This document shows, piece after piece, positions 11,701 to 23,850 of a stretch of DNA of 64,000 nucleotides. The stretch lies in contig OX419756.1 of assembly GCA_948567375.1 (NCBI GenBank), positions 32,130,333-32,194,332 on the forward strand, given 5' to 3'. Position 1 is the first letter of the stretch, and every line of letters begins with the position of its first letter. Position numbers and translations under genes: made by a program. The notes beneath the pieces are model-generated. The model made no database searches and had not been told where the DNA came from. It saw only the letters and a program-made list of their open reading frames with translations. Source of the DNA: Lunularia cruciata. Its lineage: Eukaryota > Streptophyta > Marchantiopsida > Lunulariales > Lunulariaceae.

Positions 11701-13418
11701 CTTTGCAATTGGAGTTGTGTTGCAATAGGAATTCCTGCATGGACTACATCCCATTGCCTTTATGTCTCGCCAACTAAATATAGTTGAAAGAAATTACTCT
11801 ACTTGAGATTGGGAACAACTTGCAATGGTATATGCCACCAAAGTATGGAGGCATTATCTCTTGGGGAAACAAATGATCATGCAAATTGATCACAAGCCAT
11901 TGTTGCAGACCTTACACTTGGAACACATGAAGAGTCAACATCATCAATGGGAAGAGCAACTCCAATTTTTTGACATCAAGCTTGAGTACAAACCAAATCG
12001 GTTCCATGTCATCCTTGGTGCTCTATCACGACAACATGATTTGAAGTCTCTTCCTCTCATCACGGCAGCAATTACGATGGTGTCAATTGACCCCAAGGTC
12101 CATAATGAGTTTTGGTCAACTCTACAACAAGATCACTACTTTCAAATGGTACATGGTTGTCTGACAGTAGGTGACAAGGAGTACAACATCTTCTCTTTCA
12201 AGGAAAGCCTTCTATTCCATGATTACCGGATCTATGTTCCAGCCAAAGGTGATCTCCGACTTGTGCGCCTTTAGGAAGTCCATGATCTACCAATAGCTGG
12301 TCACATGGGGGTAGACAAGACCTTGGGTACCCTCCAATGCTAATGGTGGTGGCCCAACATGATACAAGATGCTTGGGACTTTGTTTTCGTTGTGTGAGAG
12401 TTGTCAAAGCAACAAGGCCAGTAACCAGAAGCCGAGTGGACTCCTTCAGCCACTTCCCATTCCAACTACTTGTTGGGAAAATGTGAGCTTAGATCTCATC
12501 ACCTCCTTGCCCAAGACACAACAAGGTCATACAATAATTGTGGTGTTTGTGGATAAGCTTAGTTAGCAAATCCATTTGGCACTAACGGTTGATATTGTGG
12601 ATGCTCCAACCTTGGTGCAACTCTACTTCAATAATGTATTCAAGCATCATGGGATGCCACATTTACTCATCTCTGACCATGATCCTTGCTTCACCGGAAA
12701 GTTTTAGCAAGCTCTCTTCTAAATACTTGGTACCAAACTTGCTTTGTCCACAGCCTATCATCCTCAAACTGATGGACAAACTAAACTTGCAAATTGCACC
12801 TTGGAAGATATGCTTCATGCCTTTGTCAACATTCACCATACCAATTAAGCTGAATGTCTTGCAGTTGTGGAGTTTGCATATAACAATTCTAACCAAGAAA
12901 GCACCGGATTCTCTCCTTTCTTTCTCAATTTGGGCCAAGACCCGCTTGTCCTAGATTCTCTTCTTACTCTTCCTCCATCTAAGGTCCCTCATACTTCAAC
13001 CTTCTTGACCACCATATCCAAATCTCTCCAAGAAGCCAAATCTCACCTCCTTGTTGCTCAGAATTGTCAAAAACAATATGCGGACTACCATCGTCCTGAT
13101 CTCACCTTTGAAGTTGATGATAAAGCTATGTTATCCTCTAGTAATCTACACCTCCCACTCAATACCCAAGTTTGTAAACTTGCCCCTAATTTGATAGGAC
13201 CTTTTGATGTCACCCAAATTGCCTCTCTTGTTGCTTATTGACTTGCCTTGCCTTCTTATATGCGCATCCATTGTATCTTTCATGTTTCCTAGTTTCATGT
13301 TACCCTTTGTTGCTAACCCCTCTTCTTTTTCCTCTCAAGTCCAACCTCCTCCTCCCCCTATCCGTATCAATGATCATGAGGAGTGTGAAGTTGATCGTAT
13401 TTTTGTGCATTGCCACAT
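8780..13418 (+). pseudogene. gag-pol region of the inner chromovirus, decayed
   Basis: Order of recognisable parts: gag about 8800-9700, zinc-knuckle remnant about 9820-9860, aspartic protease about 9983-10321 (ILVDFGSLENCMS), reverse transcriptase about 10700-11330 ([23 protein letters not shown]), RNase H about 11530-12020, integrase about 12290-12960 (CQSNKASNQKPSG, then VVFVDKLS), and the start of the C-terminal chromodomain region before the S LTR at 13419. The order PR-RT-RH-INT defines Ty3/gypsy. Many breaks are present. Confidence 0.88.
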
Positions 13419-14155
13419 TGTAATACTCCGAGGACAAGAGAAGAGAGAAAACACAGATTGCACACTCAAACATTTGATGCTCCAAGGGAGCACCTTCTCT
13501 TTATTATATAGACAAAGAGGATCTCCTCCACGGAAGCTTCACCATAGGATTAGGGACACAGATAGGTGACATGTCAGCAAGCTCTACCCTTGGATTACTT
13601 ACTTGGATGGGTGACCTGTCTGGTCTAGGTCCTATCTAGTTGTCAAACAAGCTTTGACCGGAAGGAATCTTTTAGGGAATTCTTGTAGGAATCTCAGAAT
13701 CACGTAAGGTACCATTGGAAAGCTCTTGACGAGACAAAGCAAGGGGGAGGGAAGGCCAGCCTTTCCTCTGTTTTTGGGGGGGGAGCATCTGCACATTTTT
13801 GAGGCCTAATTCATCCGTTTAGGCCTCCAAAATTGCCTTCAACAATTTCAGGCATATTTCGGTTCCTACTCTATTAGTAGAAGTCCCCTTTTGGTGATAC
13901 CTCTTTCTGATCTGTTTAGTCCATCATGTGTAACATCCTTCCAGATGTTACTAAACCAATTCTCACCTTTAAATCATATGTCTAGCTATTGGTTCTAAGG
14001 TTCTCAAGTCTATTTCGGTTTTTGCCCTATTAGCAGAAGTACTCTTTTGGTGATACTTCTATCTGATCTATTTTGACCATCATGTATAACACCATTCTAG
14101 AAGTTACCAAACCGAATTTCACATCTAGATCATATGGCTAACCCTTGGTATTACA
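13419..14155 (+). repeat. Solo S-family LTR inserted in the inner chromovirus
   Basis: 737 bp, starting TGTAATACTCC and ending GGTATTACA (TG...CA with an 8-bp inverted terminus), flanked by a perfect 5-bp duplication cacat (13414-13418, 14156-14160). The chromovirus sequence reads on across it when compared with 62985-63060. It holds two ~155-bp direct units near its 3' end and a G-run at about 13776. No internal genes are present, so it is a solo LTR. A non-autonomous element with short terminal repeats is a less likely alternative. Confidence 0.85.
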
Positions 14156-14329
14156 CACATCCAAAAAGGACGCCAACAACATACGGAGTACAAGGTCCTT
14201 TGGAAAGGGTATCCCCTTCATGATGCCACATGGGAACCTCTTTCTCACCTCCAAAATGCACAAATGGCCCTCTAGGAGTTTGAAGCTTCAATGGCAACGA
14301 GGACGTCACCAACTAGCGGTGGGGAAATA
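14156..14329 (+). pseudogene. End of the chromodomain region and polypurine tract, inner chromovirus
   Basis: The sequence is parallel to 63020-63184 of the right-hand element, which encodes HTEYKVLWKGYP. It ends in the purine-rich tract GGTGGGGAAATA next to the 3' LTR. Decayed. Confidence 0.75.
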
Positions 14330-14740
14330 TGTAACAATATGGAATTTAGCAACATAGTTAATAAGGCTAATGAAGTAGACAATAAGCCAAATTAGCCTAG
14401 AATATTCTAGAAGTATTTAGGAAGCTTCTTGGGAAGCTTCCCAACTAGTTAACTTGTGCCCCAAGCAGGTAATTTCTAGAAGCTTCTAACTAGCTTAGCT
14501 TACATGCCAAGTAGGTGGCTTCTAGAAGGAAGCTTCTTGAGAAGCTTCCTAGTTAACTTGGCTTGCACTCTAAGAAAGCGGCTCTAGGAAGCTTCTTGAG
14601 AAGCTTCTCAAGGGCTTTGTATACTACCTATAAATACCAAAGGTAAAGCTTATGCTAGGAATTTGGAGTTTTCCCTCATTCAAGCGTCCCAATGTGAGCT
14701 TCGATTCTCCTATTTCTCTCCTTGGTCTTGGTCTTTTACA
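14330..14740 (+). repeat. 3' LTR of the inner chromovirus
   Basis: 411 bp; TGTAACAATATGG...CTTTTACA, followed by the target duplication ttgaa. Contains GAA/TTC palindromic clusters and the TATAAATACC box like its partner. Confidence 0.9.
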
Positions 14741-17700
14741 TTGAAGGTAAGAATCTCTTGGTGTAGTGGAGAATCTCTTGGTGTAGTGGAGAATGTTGTG
14801 TTTGATTACAACTGTTATTTTGAATTTACAAATCTTCAAGATGAACAGAGATAGATTCTCTTGGACTTAAGCCAATTGGATGGAGTGGCTTTTGCCACTC
14901 CATCCAATTGGCGGTGATTCCGAGTGGAGCAAACTGAATGACAATTTTTTATGCCAATATTGACATGGGAAGAATTCAAGGGTGCAATAATTGGATGATT
15001 CCAAGCAATAGATACCACACGAGCTGCACAAGATAGGTTGGAAAAATTGAAGCAGATTGGTTATATATGAAGCTATATTTCTCAATTCCAAAACACCATA
15101 ATGCAAATTCTAGATATACTGGAAGGTGGAGCTTAGGATCAATTTTTAAAGGATTTAAAGTCACACACAAAATTAGAAGTGACCATGCAAGAGCCCAAAC
15201 ACTTGGAAGAAGCCATGAAGTTGGCTAAGTGCTTTGATTCCTTGGTCTTAACAACTTGGTCTTGACCTCAACCTTCACAAAACTTGCAAACACTCTACAC
15301 ACAAGAGGAAGAGTTGGCACCAATGGAGGTTGATGTCATCCAATGGTGATCACTTGGTATAATAGATAGGGAAAGATTGCAACAAAATAGTGGTTATTTT
15401 TATTGTTGCCAAATTGGAGATTGCATTGTTGAATATCTACTCAAGGATAGATGATCCCAAAAAATTGCCCAAATGGAGTTTGTAAAGCTTGATGATAAGG
15501 GAACCAAAGAATCCCAATAGGAGAATTTGAGCCACCTATTGAGAACTTGATTAGTTCAAATAGGATTGAAGGCTTGACTTAAGTAAGTTTTTTTCACTTG
15601 CAAGGTATGATACCTTAATGTGATTATAGGATTTTTGTTGATTTTGGAAGTTCATGCAGAGAATTGCAGACTTGCAAAATTGCATGCTCATGCAATTAGC
15701 AAGAGAATTAGGTTTTTCTATCAAGCCAGTAATTGGAAGTAGTTTGATGATAACGGATGGTAGAAAAGGTTTTGCATTCCATACCTCACATTCTATTACA
15801 TTCAAGATTGGGAAGGAGTATTGGAGTGTATGAAGTTTGTAGTGGCACCTCTACACTATTATGTCATTCTAGGTTTACCTTGGCTTGAACATCGCAAGGT
15901 TCAATTTGATTAGACCCAACAAAAAATTCATGTACAATACCAAGGTAGAAATTACAAATTAGGTTGTGTAGCATTTTTGAGTAAGACACCTATGAATAGT
16001 CAATCCAAAGATGGGAAGTTTGTTAGTAAAGTAGCCACAAAGCAAGCTTTGGAGGAAGATAAGCTTAGTTTTGCAATGGGGGTCAAGCCTATTGTGTATG
16101 GAGAATCTAATGAGGGCCAAGAGTTTCATCAAGCAATGGTTTATTAAATAGTTCAAGAGTTTCTATATGTGTTTTCCGATGATTTGCCAAAGGGATTACC
16201 CTCATATTGTGATATCCCCTTCAAGATTGAGTTATTGCTAGGAAGTACTCCAATGAGTAGACCAATCTATAAACTCCCACCAAAGGAGTTGGACAAGCTT
16301 TGGACAAGCTTTGAACAACATTGATAGAGTTTTTAGAGAGGGATTTCATATGACACAGTACATCTCCTTAGGAAGCACCGTTACTATTTGTTCCTACAAA
16401 GGATGGAGGACTTTACTTCCATATTGATTATCAAAGCCTCAATAGAAAATAGTGAAGAATACATATCTCTTGCCTTGAATTGATGACTCGCTCAATCAAT
16501 TGAGTGGAGTACAATATTTCTCCAAGTTGGATCTCTAAAATAGCTATTGGCAAATTCACATTGATGAAAAGGATTTACAAAAGAATATCTTTTGCATAAG
16601 GTATGAGCATTTTGAATGGAGAGTTCTACCTTTGGGCTCATTAATGTTACAATAGTCTTCATCAGTCAGATGCATTAGGTGTTGGATGGTTATTGGATTG
16701 GTACATGGTGGTATTCTTAGATGATATTTTAATCTTTAGCAAGATAGAGGCAGAACACACAAATCACATGCAAGAAGTCCTAAGATGACTATTTCAATGG
16801 AAGTTTTACTACAAGAAGTCAAAGTGTGCCTTTTGGTAGAAGGAAGATATCTTCTTGGGTCATAAGATCTCATTAGAGGAGATCAAGATGGAAGACAAGA
16901 AATCAAGGTCATTACTAATTGGCCTACTCAAAAGGATGCCATAGAAGTGTGGGTATTTAATCTATTGGTAAGTTCTTATCAACAATTCATCCACTATTAT
17001 GTTCATGTGGCCACATCATTGACTCATCTCTTGGAGAAGACCTCAAGCTTTCAATGGACCACCAAGCATGAAGAAGCATTCCAAAAGCTAAAACATATGG
17101 TGTCTTAAGGACCCATTTTTCAACCATATGATCCTCAACTACCTTGTGTGGTTTATTTTGATACTTCTAACTTTACCATTGGAGCTATGTTGCAGCAAGA
17201 ATTTCTAGATGGGTTACATCCATTGCCTTTGTGTCTCACCAACTAAACAATACAACAAGGAATTACTCTACTCAAGGTCAAGAATAACTAGCAATGGTAT
17301 ATACCACCAAGGTATGGAGGCATTATGACTTGGGGAAACAAGTGATCATGCAAACCGATCACAAACCCTTGTTGCAAACATTACATCTAGAGCACATGAA
17401 GAGTCTACATCATTGATGGGAGGAACAATTATAGTTGCTTGACCTCAAACTTGATAGGTTCTATGTCATCCCCAATGCTTTATCACAATGACCTTATTTG
17501 AAGTCTCTTCCTCTCATCAATGCAACAATTACAACTATTTTAGATGACTCAAAGGTCCAAATTGAGTTTAGGACAACTTTACAGTAAGACTCCTTCTTTC
17601 TGATGGTACGAAGTCATCTTGCAATACACGATAAGGAATAAAACACCTTCTCCTTCAAGGAAGACCTTCTATATTGTGAGCACCAGATCTATGTTCCAAA

Positions 17701-19017
17701 TAAGGGAGATCTACAAATTGTGCACCTTTAAGAAGCCCATGACCAATTATACAATGCCAATAGTGGTAGCCTACCATGGCACAAGATTTTCAAGAGTTTG
17801 TTTGATCTTGTGAGAGCTACCAACATAACAAGGCTAGCAAGTGGACTTCTTCAACCACTTCTCATCCCATATGCTCAATAAGAACACGCGAGCTTAGATC
17901 TCATCACATCCTTACCTAATACAAAGCAATGGCACACAATAATCATGGTGTTTGTTGATAAGCTTAGTAAAAAAATCTATTTGGCACCAACCTTTTATAC
18001 GATGTATGCTCCAACATTGGTCTAGATCTACTTTAGCAATGCCTTGAAGCATCATGGGATACCTTGTGTATTCATATCCAATCTTGATCTTTGATTCATC
18101 AAATTGTTTTGGCAAGCACTCTTTCAACTAATTGGCACCAAGCTTGCTTTGTCCATGACTTATCATCCTCAAATTGATGGAAAAACCAAATGTGCAATTG
18201 CACCTTGGAGGATGTACTTCATGCCTTTGTCAATGTTCACCATACCAATTGGGATGAATGTCTTGTAGCTACTTAGTTTACCTACAGTAATTCCAAACAG
18301 GCAAGTATTGGATTCTCTCTATTCTTCCTTAATTTTGGCCAAGACACACTTGTGCTAGATGTACTCCTTGCTCCTTCTCCATCTCATGTCTGTCATACTT
18401 CCACTTTCTTGACCACAATCTCTACAAGCCAAATCTCATCTCCTTGTTGCTCAAAATTATCAAAAAAATATGCAGACAAACATTATCATGATTTTATTGT
18501 TCAACTTGATGATAAGGTCATGCTTTATTCTAGTAACCTACTCCTCCCACTTGATACCCAAGTTCATAAACTAGCTCTTAATAGGATATGTCCATTTGAT
18601 ATCACCCAAGTTCATAAACTTGCTCTTAATAGGGTAGGTCTATTTGATATCACCCAAATCATTTTTCTTGTTGCTTATTGACTTGCCTTGCCTTGTGCAA
18701 ATCCACCTTGTCTTTCATGTTTCTAAGTTGAAACCTTTTTTTTCTAATCCATCTTACTTTTCCTCTTGTGTCCAACCTCTTCCTCTCCCATCCCTATCAA
18801 GGATCATGAGGAGTATGAAGTTGATTAGATCCTTGCATGTTGCCATATTCAATGTGATTGCCAATAACATACGGAATACAAAGTCCTTTGGAAAGGATAT
18901 CCCCTTCATGATGCCACTTGGGAGATTCTTTTTCATCTCCAAAATGCACAAATGCCCATCTAGGAGTTTGAAGCTTCCATGGTGAGGAGTACATCATCAA
19001 CTATTGATGAGGGAATA
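14741..19017 (+). pseudogene. gag-pol region of the outer chromovirus (continuation), decayed
   Basis: gag resumes at 14746 after the insertion. Protease is at about 15550-15900, RT about 16200-16760, RNase H about 17030-17480, integrase about 17760-18300, and the chromodomain region about 18790-18990. The purine-rich stretch before 19018 is the polypurine tract. It is recognisable mainly by alignment to the two younger copies and has dozens of breaks. A ~60-bp tandem doubling occurs near 18560-18650. Confidence 0.8.
14871..14912. repeat. Perfect 19-bp inverted repeat with 4-nt loop
   Basis: Arms 14871-14889 and 14894-14912 (left arm GCCAATTGGATGGAGTGGC) are exact reverse complements separated by TTTT. 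This is a local inverted duplication inside the old gag region. Confidence 0.9.
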
Positions 19018-20246
19018 TATAACATTATGGAGTTTACCAATGAGTTAATCAAAACTAATGAAGTAGCAACCAGGTCAAATTAGCCAAGAATTATAAAAAT
19101 ATTCTAAAAGCATCTATGAAGCTACTTGGTACCTTCCAAGTATTGGGTAATGTACATGCCAAGTAGTGATTGCTAGAAAGAAGCTTCTTGGAAAGCTTCT
19201 TGGCTAGCTTAACTTGCTATAATATTCTGAGGATAAAGAAACACAATAGAGAAAACACAAATTCCACACTCAAACTCCAATGCTCCAAAGGAGCACCTTC
19301 TCTTTATTATATAGCCAAAGAGGATCTCCTCCAAGGAAGCTCCACCATAGGATTAGGTATATGGATAGGTGACCTATCAGTGAGCTTCACCTTTAGATTA
19401 CTTGTTTGGATGGGTGACATGTTGGTCCTGGTCCCATCTGGTTAGTTAAACAGGCTTTGACTAGAGGTAATCTTTTAGGGAATCTTCCTATAGGAATCTC
19501 AAAATCACATGGGTGATGTACTATTGACAAGCTCTTAGTAGAATCACATGGGTGAGGTACCATTGGAAGGTCTCAACAAGACAAACCAACTTGGCTTAAA
19601 AGCCAACCTTTCCTTTCTTTTGGGAAGGGGGGGGGGGGGGTTTGCATATTTTTAAGGTCTAATTCATCCATTTAGGCCTCCAAAATTGCCTCTAAAGGTC
19701 TATCAATTGCCATTTAGGCCTATTTTGGCTTTTGCCTTATTAATAGAAGTGCTCTTTTGGTGATACCTCTATCTGATCAACTTTCTCCATCATGTGTAAC
19801 ATCCTTCTAGATGTCATGACCCCAGTTTTACCTCTAGATCATATGCCTAGCTATTGATTCTCAAGTTTCCAATCATGTTTTGGTTTGTTTCCTATTAGTA
19901 GAAGTACTCTTTTGGTGATACCTCTATCTGATCTACTTAGTCCATCATGTATAACATCCTTCTAGATGTTACCAAACCAAATTTCATCTCTAGATCATTT
20001 GTCTAGCTATTGGTATTACACTTGCATGCCAAGTAGGTGGCTTCTAGAAGGAAGCTTACCGGTTAGCTTGGCTTGCACTTTAAGAAGACGGCTTTTAGCA
20101 AGCTTCTCAAAAGCCTTGTATGATTCTATATTAATACCAAAGCCTATATTCATGCTAGGCATTTGGAGTTTCCTTCATTCAAGAGTCCTAATGTGATTTT
20201 TCACTTTGATCTTCCATTCTCATATTTCTCTCCTTGATCTTTTCCG
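19018..20246 (+). repeat. 3' LTR of the outer chromovirus, split by a solo LTR
   Basis: The LTR runs 19018-19217 and continues 20021-20246. The interruption is the S LTR with target duplication cttgc. The LTR end is decayed (CTTTTCCG for CTTTTACA) and is followed by tagac, the partner of tagat at 7449-7453. Confidence 0.8.
19218..20020 (+). repeat. Solo S-family LTR inside the outer 3' LTR
   Basis: 803 bp, ending TTGGTATTACA, with target duplication cttgc at 19213-19217 and 20021-20025. It is co-linear with 13419-14155, including the doubled ~155-bp unit (marker TTTTGGTGATAC near 19755 and 19910) and a long G-run near 19630. Confidence 0.85.
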
Positions 20247-22306
20247 TAGACCGATTGCTATTGGGGAGATCTCTTTGCATCTTGTTAGCCAAACCATTGT
20301 CCTTATACATTGTTTAACTTTGGTAGAACCTTAATCCATATCAATTTGGAGTTGCTACACTAGGAAGTTGTGAGACTATATCTTCAAGCATGAAAGCACT
20401 CCTAGATATCCATCTTGAGTGTGTCTTATTGCAAGTGGATGCTGAGAATGCTTTTAATAACATCCCACATGCATCCATCTTTAGAGAGCTTAAGGAGGCC
20501 AATGGATCCTTGGAAAATCTTATTAATTTTGTGCAGTCTTTATATGCCTCTCTGTTTTCCCTTTATTACCAACATGGTTTCTCACAAGAGTGAATCATTT
20601 GTCTTGGAATCAATTGTTAGTACATTATAAGGAGATCCTTTAGGAGGACTTTTACTTTCCATATCTCACTTTAGAGCTCTCTGATCTGCTCTTTTGGCCA
20701 GGCTAGGTCTTGTATTTCCCTTCTTGGTAGATTACACATACATTGTGAGCCCCATAGATCAGATTAAGCAAGCCTTTAACCACTTAACTATTAAGCTTCA
20801 TATGTAGGCTTGAGAGTCAAGGTGTCAAAGTGTAGATCATGGTCCCCCTTAGTTATTCCTCCTCACCTTGAGCTCCTAAAGGGGTGTATCACATCTAGAA
20901 ATATATTATGTATTCTTGGAGTGCCAATGAGATTTGAGGATTTTTCATACTCTTCTCAAATGTAGCACTTGTAGATATATTCTTCATGTGGATGACTATC
21001 CTCTACTAGGAGATCCACAAGTGAAATTTAGTATACTCTACTCTAGTATTTCTTGTAGACCAATTACCTACTTCATTTGGTTCTCCCTTATTTGTCCTTC
21101 CAATCACGTTTGAGAGCTTTTGATAAGAGAGTCTTTGGTAGTATCAATGGATTAGGGGCATTTGAGTATGTGATAGTGGATTTGGTATATATAAAAATAT
21201 GTCTACCAATCTCATGTGGAAGAGTAGGCCTATTATTTATAGAAGAAATAACACTTATAATATTTGAGTATTTATGGGCTCTCTTGGTACCTTTATTTTC
21301 TTGCCATTTTGCAATTGATGATAGGCTAGTCTTGGAGATGTATGTAATCAAGGTGGAGGAAGGATCTTTTCCTCTCCGGTTATTATGGCATATAAGAGAT
21401 AGTCTATCCTCATAAATGACCTTCCATCCTTTGTTCCTTACCTCTGGATTGGACCACATGCTTACAATCGCTCGTGATGGGGCAAAAATTTGCAGCATAT
21501 GTTACATTCTCTCTTAGTTGACACATCCATTCTTTGGGCTACTAAAGTACATCTTTGCTCTTGCTTTGGCAAAGCAAGAGCATAAATGCTTTGGCATCTA
21601 TACTCTTGGATCTTAGCTCAACTGTGCATTAGAGTATTATGACTCACACTAGCTACTTTCTCTATAGCAATGAGGTTCTACTTAGGTTTGGTCTACCCAT
21701 CTATATCTTCATTACTCACTTGTGAGTGTGGCTATATGATACAATGTCCTTTTGGAGGACAAAAGATAACTACACACAATGTCATCCAGGATATAGTGTT
21801 TGCCACAATATGAGAGAGTGGATACCTTGGTACACTTTACATAGACGAGTGTCAAGGCAAATTTTACTTAGTCCAAGATGATAAGATGGCAATAGCATAT
21901 ATTGTGATTCCAAGCACTATTTTGGAAGGAGTGATTACTCATCCTTTTGGATGGGTGGTGAGCAACAATACACAAGATCTCCAAGTATAAGGGTATGCAA
22001 CTAGGTCACCTCTTTGTTCTTCTAGCCTTGGAGTTATGTGTAGTGATGGATATGGCATTTGACACATTTTTCAAATAGTGCATGAGAGTATATCATATTA
22101 GACATCAAGAGTACCACTCTCACTTTTGTACTTTGTAGCATACTCTAAACAACATGTGTTTATTACTCCATTGAGAACACTAATTGGTGCAATCCTTAGA
22201 AGAGCAATCACACTAGATGATGCTTAGGTGCATCTCAAGAAGCATCACCTAGGGATGCTTGCTCTATATAACTTACATAGCTCGGATATCTTAGGTATAG
22301 TATTGT
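20247..22306 (+). mobile_element. LINE-like element, RT domain to C-terminal region, 3' truncated
   Basis: Non-LTR-type reverse transcriptase motifs appear in order: RPIAIGE (20250), motif A VLLQVDAENAFNNIP (about 20425-20470), motif B GDPLGG (about 20630, with a stop just before it), motif C region LVDYTYIVSP (about 20726, where family members have ADD, so the second catalytic Asp is lost), VKVSKCRSWSP (about 20820), and LPISCGGVGL (about 21210). The rest to about 22300 matches the reverse complement of 35480-36770. It contains stops in every frame and lacks the family's 3' tail. A DIRS-like origin cannot be fully excluded. Confidence 0.7.
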
Positions 22307-22324
22307 TATCCTACGTCGGCCGTT

Positions 22325-23850
22325 CTTTTCTTATTGAATTAGACAGATTGAGTAAAAGAGGTGCTAAAAGTTTGTCTAACTTATCACCACATTTTTCACC
22401 AAATTTTTAGAGTAGATTGACTTATTACTCTCTTTACATCAAGGTATAGTAAGATGCATAGTAATTTGGTTTACTATTTGACTTATAAGAGAGTGCATAA
22501 CACCTGCAAATCGTTATTCCTCTATAATTGCCACAATTTGAAAGGTTGGTGTAACCTTACACATTTGCCCATTGTATAAACTCTCTTCTAGTCAACTCTG
22601 TTTCATCTCTAACATCACTAGGGAAACAAGAACTTTAATCTATATCAAATTTAAATTTAATTCATACATTTAAAATGATATGAAAATCAATTTATTTCTA
22701 GAGTTTATACCTTATGTAAAGATGGATAAGTAATTTCATAATATTTTTATTTCATAATTATCATAATATTTTTATTTATCATAATTTCATCATCATATTA
22801 AGAAATATTTTAGATGAAGGAGAATATATATATATATATATAGTTCTCATTGAAATTCAGAATAATTACTTATTTTTCATATGTTAAAATCAACTTACCT
22901 CTATTTGTCATGGTTCCCTTGATTTTCTTCTTATGAATCATTCTATGTTTTCAACTTAATGCTATTCAGATAAAAGAAAACTTCTTAATACATATAAATT
23001 AGTCATTTATTTTAATGTAAATTTTTTTACCAATAATAGTTAAACCTCAAATTTAATCAAGTTAGTTTTTCTTTAAACTCAAAAGAAATTGTATGGCAGA
23101 AGCAAAGTCATGCAACAATTTCATGATGAACATAAACGAGACAGTAGTTTATTTTATGTACAATTTTGTACTAGTATTTAAACCTCAAATTTAATCAAGT
23201 TAGTCTTTTTATGTAAATTCAAAAGACATTGTATGAGGAAAGTCAAGTCTTACAAAATTTCGTAATAAATATAAAATATAAAATATTAATTTTTAATTCT
23301 TGTTAATAATGTTTACACTTCAATTTTTAATCAAAATTTTCCTTACAAATTTAGAAGATAATTGCTTGCGAGCGGTAGCATGATTTATGTAAAAATTGCT
23401 ACATTTAAACTCCAGTGGAACTTGCCTACCTAAGAGAAAATACAAATGACAAAGTTCAATCTCCTTTTGTATCGATCTATTGGATAAATTGCCGTTCCTC
23501 AAAGACAGATAAAAGATAGATAAAATGTCAATGTCATTCTCCTCGTGTATCGATTATAAGGATTAATTTCCTTTCCCCAAATATAGATAAGTTTTAGTGG
23601 TCAAAAGTCAAATGGATACTTGTTTATAAAGTTTGTAACGAAGTCTTTATCTCAGTTACATTCCCCATAATTTTATCAAGAAATTGAAACATATGTTTAA
23701 TTACAAGAATAATTGCTTATTTCCTATCCTCGCCAAGCATCTTAACACACTAAAGGAGGTATACTTTTGCCAACCTTGTTACTCTGATAGGGATTGCCAA
23801 AGGCAAGTGAACAAGAATTCAATCTATATGATGAAAGTAGGATATTGGTA
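22325..23850 (+). repeat. Direct repeat, copy A (left of the GILT gene)
   Basis: Aligns co-linearly with 28366-30362 from 'aattagacagattgagtaaa' to 'gaacaagaattcaatctata'. AT-rich and non-coding, with a (TA)n run at about 22830. Copy B carries roughly 500 extra bases (about 28900-29480). Divergence looks like 20% or more by eye, so the duplication is old. Confidence 0.75.
23043..23440 (+). repeat. Three diverged ~138-bp tandem units within copy A
   Basis: Units begin near 23043, 23181 and 23314 with AACCTCAAATTTAATCAAG or a variant, followed about 45 bp later by a segment like AAATTCAAAAGACATTGTAT. The same three units occur in copy B, so the triplication preceded the large duplication. Confidence 0.6.

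Larger units (their letters stand above)
8381..14740 (+). mobile_element. Inner Ty3/gypsy chromovirus, complete layout, inserted in gag of the outer one
   Basis: LTRs at 8381-8779 and 14330-14740 flank a gag-pol region. The target duplication ttgaa (8376-8380 and 14741-14745) is perfect, and gag of the outer element resumes immediately after it. The LTR pair differs at roughly 25 of 400 positions by hand count, about 6%, so it is an old insertion. It is broken in a few dozen places. A 737-bp solo S LTR lies in its chromodomain region. Without that LTR the element is about 5.6 kb. Confidence 0.92.
7454..20246 (+). mobile_element. Outer Ty3/gypsy chromovirus, complete layout, itself nested into
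   Basis: It has a 5' LTR (7454-7953), primer site, gag, protease, RT, RNase H, integrase, chromodomain region and 3' LTR (19018-20246). Target duplication is tagat (7449-7453) versus tagac (20247-20251), one base apart. It was interrupted in gag by the chromovirus at 8381-14740 and in its 3' LTR by a solo S LTR. It is heavily decayed, with dozens of breaks, and must be older than the two insertions it carries. It landed in the RT gene of a LINE-like element. Confidence 0.85.

Noticed and set aside
13419-14155. S repeat as a DNA-transposon miniature element
   Set aside because: TG...CA ends, 5-bp target duplications and ~750-bp size fit a solo LTR better, though the 8-bp inverted ends leave a small doubt.
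19625-19645. Long G-run as a quadruplex regulatory site
   Set aside because: It is a single homopolymer also present, shorter, at about 13776; slippage within the LTR explains it.
21088-21498. 136-codon minus-strand open frame
   Set aside because: Antisense to the LINE-like RT thumb region (LPISCGGVGL on the plus strand).
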